Shown here in pieces: positions 58,126 to 64,000 of a stretch of DNA of 64,000 nt; within the stretch, counting starts at the first letter, position 1, and every line of letters begins with the position of its first letter. The notes under the pieces were generated by a model that did no database searches, was not told where the DNA came from, and worked only from the letters and a program-made list of their open reading frames with translations. The stretch spans positions 1-64,000 of the forward strand of contig JAOTON010001918.1 in NCBI GenBank assembly GCA_034440635.1. Direction: 5' to 3'. Source of the stretch: Lepas anatifera. Lineage: Eukaryota > Arthropoda > Thecostraca > Lepadidae. Made by a program: the position numbers and the translations under genes.

Positions 58126-60760
58126 CATGTAGAGTAAAATGGTTGCAATGCAAGTTCGACGTTCCCCGAACTCGAAGTAGTGAAAGAACGTAGCTACCGG
58201 AAATCAAACGCGCAGCCAAGAGGGCCGGTGAAGGAAACAGCGTACTCTCCTGGAGCCGTAAGAACTCCTCTTTTTGGTCGGCTCCCACCTCTCCCCTCTA
58301 CAAATGGATGCCTGGAAAATCGGTTCCCATTCCGTCTGCATGAGCTGAAAGCAGTCTGATAAGAGGTCTTTGGTTATCAGCCTTTCCCCAGGGGGTGTGG
58401 ATTTGGTGGAATGATTGGGGGCGCCCATATTTGAAAGAATATCAATGTCCGCTATTCTGAAAGGAATACTAGAATATAAAGTGTGTGTTGGCTCTCCCAT
58501 AAACTTGTTGGACTGCATAAAGGATCAAACTCCTTGAAATAAGAAGCAAAAAATTCAAAGGATATTTTGACACTACTTGGCTTTTCATTCGTGGTGCCCG
58601 GGCATCCCAGAGACATAAATCCACACCTCTGCCTTTCCCGCTCGGACACATTTGTAATGCACCACAGCAGAAAATGAGGAAAGATGTCCTTTTTACGATT
58701 CAGGGTAGCCGTTTGCTAACGCCATCAACAATAGTGGCATGCAGTGAAGATAAATAAGACCAGTAAGCGCAACACTACCCGAAACTGTTCAGATTTTAGA
58801 CCTCATCCTTAGGTCACTACACGACTTCCAGTCGACTAGCCAATCGAGATCCCCCAGGACCAAAACCGTATCCGGTCATTAATTGTAAGAGGCATATAAC
58901 TTTAAATCACACTGTTCATCACTGACAATAAAAACCCACGACGAAATTTCGCCAATTTATTGGATGATTAAATTTAGGCCTTAAATGAATTCAGCGTGAG
59001 AATTAGGTGTGTATCTGACTCAGTTGATAACAAACTATTGGACAAGTAGGTACCACTATTAGTACACAGTCACGGACGTACAGTGGGGGAGGGGGCAAGG
59101 GGCCATGCCCACAAAATTGCGATATTTTGGCCGATTGTTTTTGAAATACTGTTTTTTTAGGATTGCTCCCGAGTTCCCTCTCCCCCAAACGGCGCTCCTG
59201 CGTCCGCCCCCGTACACAGCACCGCTTTAGGGGCCACGTCGTATTTGACCATTTCACGTTTGAATGAAGACCGAAAGAAAGTTCCTGAGAGGAAGTGTGA
59301 CGCCGAGTTTCAAGATTTCGATGCGACATCTCGTTTGCACAGAGGTACTGGAGGTCACCATCTCGCATCACTAAGCCACATGGCTTGACTTTGTTTGACC
59401 TTCGGCAGCCCCACCGTATGAACCCTGCATTAGGCGGACATCTAAGTGCTGAACGTAACTATCGAGTCTATTAATACTGAATGTTGAATCGCTAATGTGC
59501 ACAATTAAGACTCATATAATTCGGCTTAATCTATATAGGTACAGTTGAACCCTTAAAACCTGTCATAAGTTGCTTCGCTTGTTTGTCGTTTGGTCCATCC
59601 AATGATCATTCTAAGTATTGTATAGATTACAACTAACAAGCTCTGGCAGCTACGCTGCCTTGAACCGGAGCGGATGAATATTACAAGACAGCGAATAAAG
59701 TCTAAGGAGACCTCAGCGATTGTACTGGTGGTACGGCCCGGTATCAACACGCTAAGTGGAGGGAGGAGTCCTAATCAAGTGCCCCCTGAGGTCTAAAAAA
59801 CAGTAGGGTTAGTAAAACTGGCACTATAGCAGCATTTCGGGGGAATAAGGGTTTGACCAAGTGAAAAAGACATTTGATCTTGACATCGAGCAGCCTTAAC
59901 CATGAAGTCATAGCGCAGCACACGTCATACTGAAAAATGTAATCTGGCCGAAACACAAATCATGGGTGGAGATCCCGGGGGGGGGGTCAGGACCCCCCCC
60001 CGAGTTGGAAATCGAGAGAACCTGGGGGGGGTCAGCCCGGGTCCTACACCTTCTGCTCTCACAAAACACTTTCTGACCTTTAAGTAAGGATAGTTAAATT
60101 CCCGGTATTTGTGTGATCGGCTGAGTCATAATTTGGCCTATCTGTCCCTTTGCATCTTCTTTGTAGAGGGGTGCTAGAGACCAGGGGCGGTGCCACGGCT
60201 TCCCGTCACGGCTATGCGTCAGGAAAATTAAGGTACCTCAGCTGAACTATGCAGCACCCTAATTCGGTCTTTCACAGAGGATACGGGTTTTAGCATTGGA
60301 CCATGCTCTTACCTTAAAGGGAATGTGGCACCCTCACAACGTGATTTTAATTGAGATAGCCAAGTTGTAAAGCAGGTCGGAAAACCCGGTACTCCATATT
60401 TCATTTGTCTTGGAACTCGATATTTCCGTAGAAAAGGCTAAAACCTACCTGACACCAGCCCCCTCAGCCCCGGGTCGCCGGCGGCCATTGTTGTGAGCTA
60501 CTGGTGTGACGACATATGCTAACGTCACGATGAGCATCAGCCAATCGGGGCCCTTGAAGCGTTTCAAGTATGAAAGTGTTTGCCAGATTGTGACATCATC
60601 CACAGGCTGATATTTATTTCTTTTTCTAGAGGAGTATTTTTAAAAACCAAACATTGAGCTTATTGTACATTTTTCAGAGAAATCATGAGTGGTTTCATTA
60701 TTTTTGACTAAAAGTACGCCTAATACACTAAATTCCAGGATTCGACCAAGGTGCCACATT
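58126..60760. other. Non-coding stretch with repeat fragments
   Basis: No coding similarity recognised. A C/G homopolymer hairpin (about 59971-60003) and the segment GCAGCACCCTAATTCGGTCT (60250), which recurs at 60985, show mixed repeat content. Confidence 0.4.
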
Positions 60761-60763
60761 CCC

Positions 60764-61350
60764 TTTAACACGCACAGTGGAGTGGGGTCTGGCGTCAACG
60801 TGCAGTGGAGGGTCCTAAAGTTCCCCCCCCGAGATCTTGAAAACTAAGAGGGTTTGAAATCACCTGTTGAGAAGTGCGTAATGGCGATGGTGATCTACGT
60901 TATGGCTAAGCTTCATTGCCCTAGCTCACTATCTTCAAGGTCAAAGGAGGTTGTAAAGGTCTCTCGGCTGAACTAAACAGCACCCTAAGTCGGTCTTTCA
61001 CAGAAGATATGAACTGGCTGGGAACGTATTGGGAAATGCCATGATTGTGCAGAAAAGCGGTAATACACTGAAAGTGAATTAAGGTCATAGAGGGAAGGTC
61101 CCACTCAATGTACTCAGAAAGTGTGAGGTCAAGGTCATTCAAGGTTAATGACTTATGATTAACAAGACATATTCTCAATAATGTAAAATGTGGCTGGCAC
61201 TGTAGCAGCCTTTGGGCAGAACTGAGAGTTTGATCTGGAAAAAGCTTTTGATCTTGACCAGTGCCATTGACCTCACAGAAAGAATTTATTACAAGGTACA
61301 AGCTTAAAATTGTGTTTCTACACGTTTTACCATTGCAGAACAATAGTTGC
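60764..61350. mobile_element. Possible truncated TTAA-family element G
   Basis: TTAACACGCACAGTGGAGTGG at 60764 matches the left end of the TTAA family. GAGATCTTGAAAACTAAGAG and AGGTCA-type hexamers follow. I could not find the matching right end, so the limit is approximate. Confidence 0.4.
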
Positions 61351-61359
61351 ACCGTAGTT

Positions 61360-62200
61360 CAATTACCGAAGTAAAACAACCCTGGTTACGTCACTAGCAT
61401 AAAGCAATGCAATTACTACGGATTGACAACCTTGGCCTCCTCGTTCATACCTGGTTCATACCTTGCTTGCGCACCAGCGCTGCACTAACTGAATACTAGG
61501 CGTTGTAGTGGCATTGTAAATAGCTGGTAGGTAAAGCTAGGGCGTTGTTGCACCCTTGCTCGGCCATTGTCGTTTGACTATGGTTTCAAATACCTGCTCG
61601 GGTTACGGCCGCCATCTTGCTTTCTGTTTACTCGTGGCAATACACAGTGGCCTGGCACGCATGCCGTGTAGGTTAGATTAAATGTGACTTATTTTAATCA
61701 ATCGTGGAACTTTGGAAGCTGTCTGGAATATTTTTCAGTGATCTGTGAGTGGAAAGTATTGTTCGTTGTTCCAATAGTTGAAAAGTGAGGCATTTTGGAA
61801 TGGTCAATCCAGGTCCAGGTAAGTGGGTATGTGGTTACTTCAGGCATGTATGCCATATTGGTATTAAGGCTCATATTTTCGTGTCAAACGAGCTCAGACT
61901 ATTTGATCATACGGCTTAGGTACCTGCAGTGGGTAGAACCTAATTGTGTTTGCCTTATGGGCCCGTTTGAAAAATAGGGTGAGTTGAGTTCCAATATGAT
62001 CTTGTTGGTGTCTTCAGATGGATCGGCGCCTGATGAGTGATGCTGTGTTTTACCGATATGGGTAAGACAACGTGCGGGTTATTTTCTTGCTTGAGAGGTG
62101 GCTCAATGCTTACCCTTTTTCTACTGATGGTCTTCCGGTTGCATTTGGGGCCAGAAAACGCTTTAGCTTTCGCATAGAGACTGAGAAGTTCCTTTTGAAG
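61360..62200. other. Stretch without recognised genes
   Basis: No motif, repeat boundary or RNA gene that I can support. Confidence 0.35.
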
Positions 62201-62374
62201 CAGAGGTAGGTACAAGGGAAGGGGCTAAGAGGGCTCAAGCCCCCTTCCACACCATGAAATGTCAGAGTGCCTAAAGTAAATGCGTAGTCGGATGCTGTCC
62301 AGACACTATGGCGGGGGAGGCGCGAGCGCCCAAGCTTCCCCCCTCCCCGAAATGAAGTCCTGGATCTGCCGCTG
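62201..62374. mobile_element. Short hAT-like MITE, copy 2 (inverse)
   Basis: It matches 57967-58125 on the opposite strand: CAGATCCAGGACTTCATTTC at the 62374 end and GGGCTTGAGCCC with GGCACTCTGACATTTC inside. Confidence 0.6.
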
Positions 62375-62379
62375 TTGTA

Positions 62380-62830
62380 AAGACGTAATCCGAGTCTCGT
62401 TATACCCTTGTAAGAAGCCTTGCAACACCATTGTTCCCTCCCCGTTACGCACTGGTAAAGCGGTTGTGTAAGCAAGGTTCTAATCTCGTCACGCTCTTGT
62501 AGGAAGGCTGCGGTTGCGTACAATGCAGACACAAGGCTTTGTTCTACCCTTGTTATGGGGTTATCATGACCCAGTAGAGGGCTTGTGGGGACGTTGTCAG
62601 CCATTGTCTTTGCCATGTAGTTAACCATAGTTAAGTTACAAGGTTTGTACAACGTCTTCTAGCAACCCTTGACGTACTATGGTTCTACCATTGTTCTACG
62701 TGGTTTTTCCTTGTATTTCCCTTGTTTTCGTGGCACGGATTTTGAACGTACAAGCTTTGCGTTTTACCCTAGTAATTTTCCATGTAAACAAGGGTCTGAC
62801 AAGGTTTGCCCTTGTAAAAATTTCTTTCTG
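62380..62830. repeat. CCTTGT/ACAAGG-rich low-order repeat
   Basis: Short strings such as CCTTGT, TTGTTCTA and ACAAGG recur at irregular spacing on both strands for about 450 bp. There is no fixed unit. Confidence 0.4.
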
Positions 62831-63149
62831 TGCTTGACAGTGAGTAGCCAAAACTATGAAGTCATAGCATCGCATACGTTATGCTGAGTGATGTCATCTA
62901 TCCGGAACACTGGGGTCAATATTCTTGACATGTGACCCCGACCTTTATTTCGGGTGATTTTGATATATAACCTGATTATATTAAGTTATTGTTTTATTAC
63001 TTATGGTTCCATAATAGGCGTTCTGAGCTTAGCTTAAGCATCGTGGGCTAATTTAAATTCGCAACAATTTTAGAGAAAAGCAAAACATTATTTAGAGCCT
63101 GGTCATCCTTACTCCAGTGGAGTAATTTTAGCCTATTTGTTAGCAATAT

Positions 63150-63415
63150 TATATGGCGTTTTGACGTCACCACTCGATCTAGAGTGCAGGCCAACTGGTG
63201 CGACTGCGCGATTATGACGGTCTCAAAATATAAGTCTGAATTTGAAAGCCTATAAGTAAGACAAACCAATTTTTTAAATTTGTTCACCAATCGACGCACT
63301 CATGCGTTCTCTCGAATATGGCCGAGTAACGTATTCTGGCGGCGAGCGGTTCTCCGGGCACCTTGGAAAATAGGTGAGGGCACTGTAAGACCCCCTGAAC
63401 TTTGCGTGTTAAGGT
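63150..63415. repeat. Interspersed repeat, uninterrupted copy
   Basis: It is homologous to 34480-35000 but lacks the MITE inserted there. The shared blocks are listed under that entry. Confidence 0.7.
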
Positions 63416-64000
63416 CGCTCAGCGGTGTTAAGATCCCTGAGCTGGTGTGGCCCCCTGTTGATTTGGTGCTCCTTGAGGTGATTCAGGGCCTCTTAGTTTG
63501 GCTGGGCCTCTGAATTGCCGTGGAGCCCCGCGTTGGTGTTGCCCCCCTTCTTTAGCAGTTTTGGGATCCTGTGAAGTCCTAGTCCTCGGTCCCTGAAATA
63601 GACTAAGGCCTGTGACTGGCTTAGACCCCGGGATGGTGTGAGCCCTTGAGGTGGTCTGGCCCTTGATCCGGGCTGGGCCCTTTAAATGGTCGGGTCCCCT
63701 GTGGTGATAATGAGAACCCTGAGCTAAACTGGACCCCTAAGAGTTGGGACATGAGTCCCTGAGCTCATCGTGGGCCGCTTATCTGGTCCGTGGCCCCTGA
63801 ACTTTTATGTGACCTGCCAGGTGGTCTTCGGACCCCTGAGCTGGTCTGCACCCCTGAGTTGAATTTTTGCCTCCTGAGATTAAAGTTTCTCAAGGGCCCT
63901 GGGGCTGTTCAGGGGCCCGCTTATCTTGAGACATATGGGCTGATATGGACCCGTGAGTGGACACTGGGACCTCTGAGCTCTTTGAGGTATTTTATCTTGT
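63416..64000. repeat. Degenerate CCCTGAGCTGG-type repeat
   Basis: Recurrent CCCTGAGCTGGT, GGGCC and CCTGAG strings resemble 51690-52500. It runs to the window edge. Confidence 0.65.

Noticed and set aside
53700..64000. A DUOX oxidase gene next to DUOXA, as in vertebrates
   Set aside because: No peroxidase, EF-hand or NADPH oxidase motif was found; the only coding similarity here is a LINE RT.

Overview
This is animal nuclear DNA. It has spliced genes with GT-AG introns, many retroelement families and very long (TA)n arrays, and no bacterial-style operons. The dual oxidase maturation factor gene looks protostome-like, and Penelope-like elements (PLEs) beside long TA arrays suggest an aquatic arthropod, perhaps a crustacean. 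I cannot name the species.

Two host genes can be reconstructed exon by exon. CFAP20 (BUG22 family, a ciliary protein) lies on the + strand with coding exons between 38,697 and 45,644. They join in phase into 193 codons, the same length as the human protein. A DUOXA/NIP-type dual oxidase maturation factor lies on the - strand in five exons between 53,588 and 46,649, about 442 codons with five membrane segments. The two genes converge, and their predicted poly(A) signals are about 90 bp apart. A third, unidentified - strand gene is suggested by three phase-compatible exons at 31.6-31.3, 27.3 and 25.5 kb.

The most unusual feature is a set of three minisatellites in these two genes. Each begins exactly on an exon-intron boundary, and its repeat unit carries the splice signal of that boundary. 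CFAP20 intron 3 holds about 79 copies of a 46-47 bp unit with a branch-point-like and a 3' splice-site-like sequence, and the real exon 4 acceptor is the last copy. DUOXA intron 2 holds about 38 copies of a 35 bp unit, and the real exon 3 acceptor lies in the terminal copy. DUOXA exon 4 ends in the first of 17 copies of a 39 bp unit carrying AG|GT. Because 39 is a multiple of 3 and the array has no stop, each successive donor would add 13 residues in frame.

The left 35 kb is mostly mobile DNA. It contains PLE fragments with RT and GIY-YIG pieces, hammerhead-ribozyme-like cores near PLE ends, a broken Gypsy gag, and an internally deleted BEL/Pao element with paired LTRs and a 5 bp target duplication (19,901-24,422). 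It also contains hAT-type and TA-flanked MITEs, a transposon-type ORF remnant, and at least six members of a TTAA-flanked inverted-repeat family (0.8-1.2 kb) full of AGGTCA hexamers. Several are nested: two TTAA elements sit inside one PLE, and a TA-flanked MITE sits inside the GIY-YIG domain of another. The right 10 kb holds a degenerate non-LTR retrotransposon, small MITEs and non-coding repeats.
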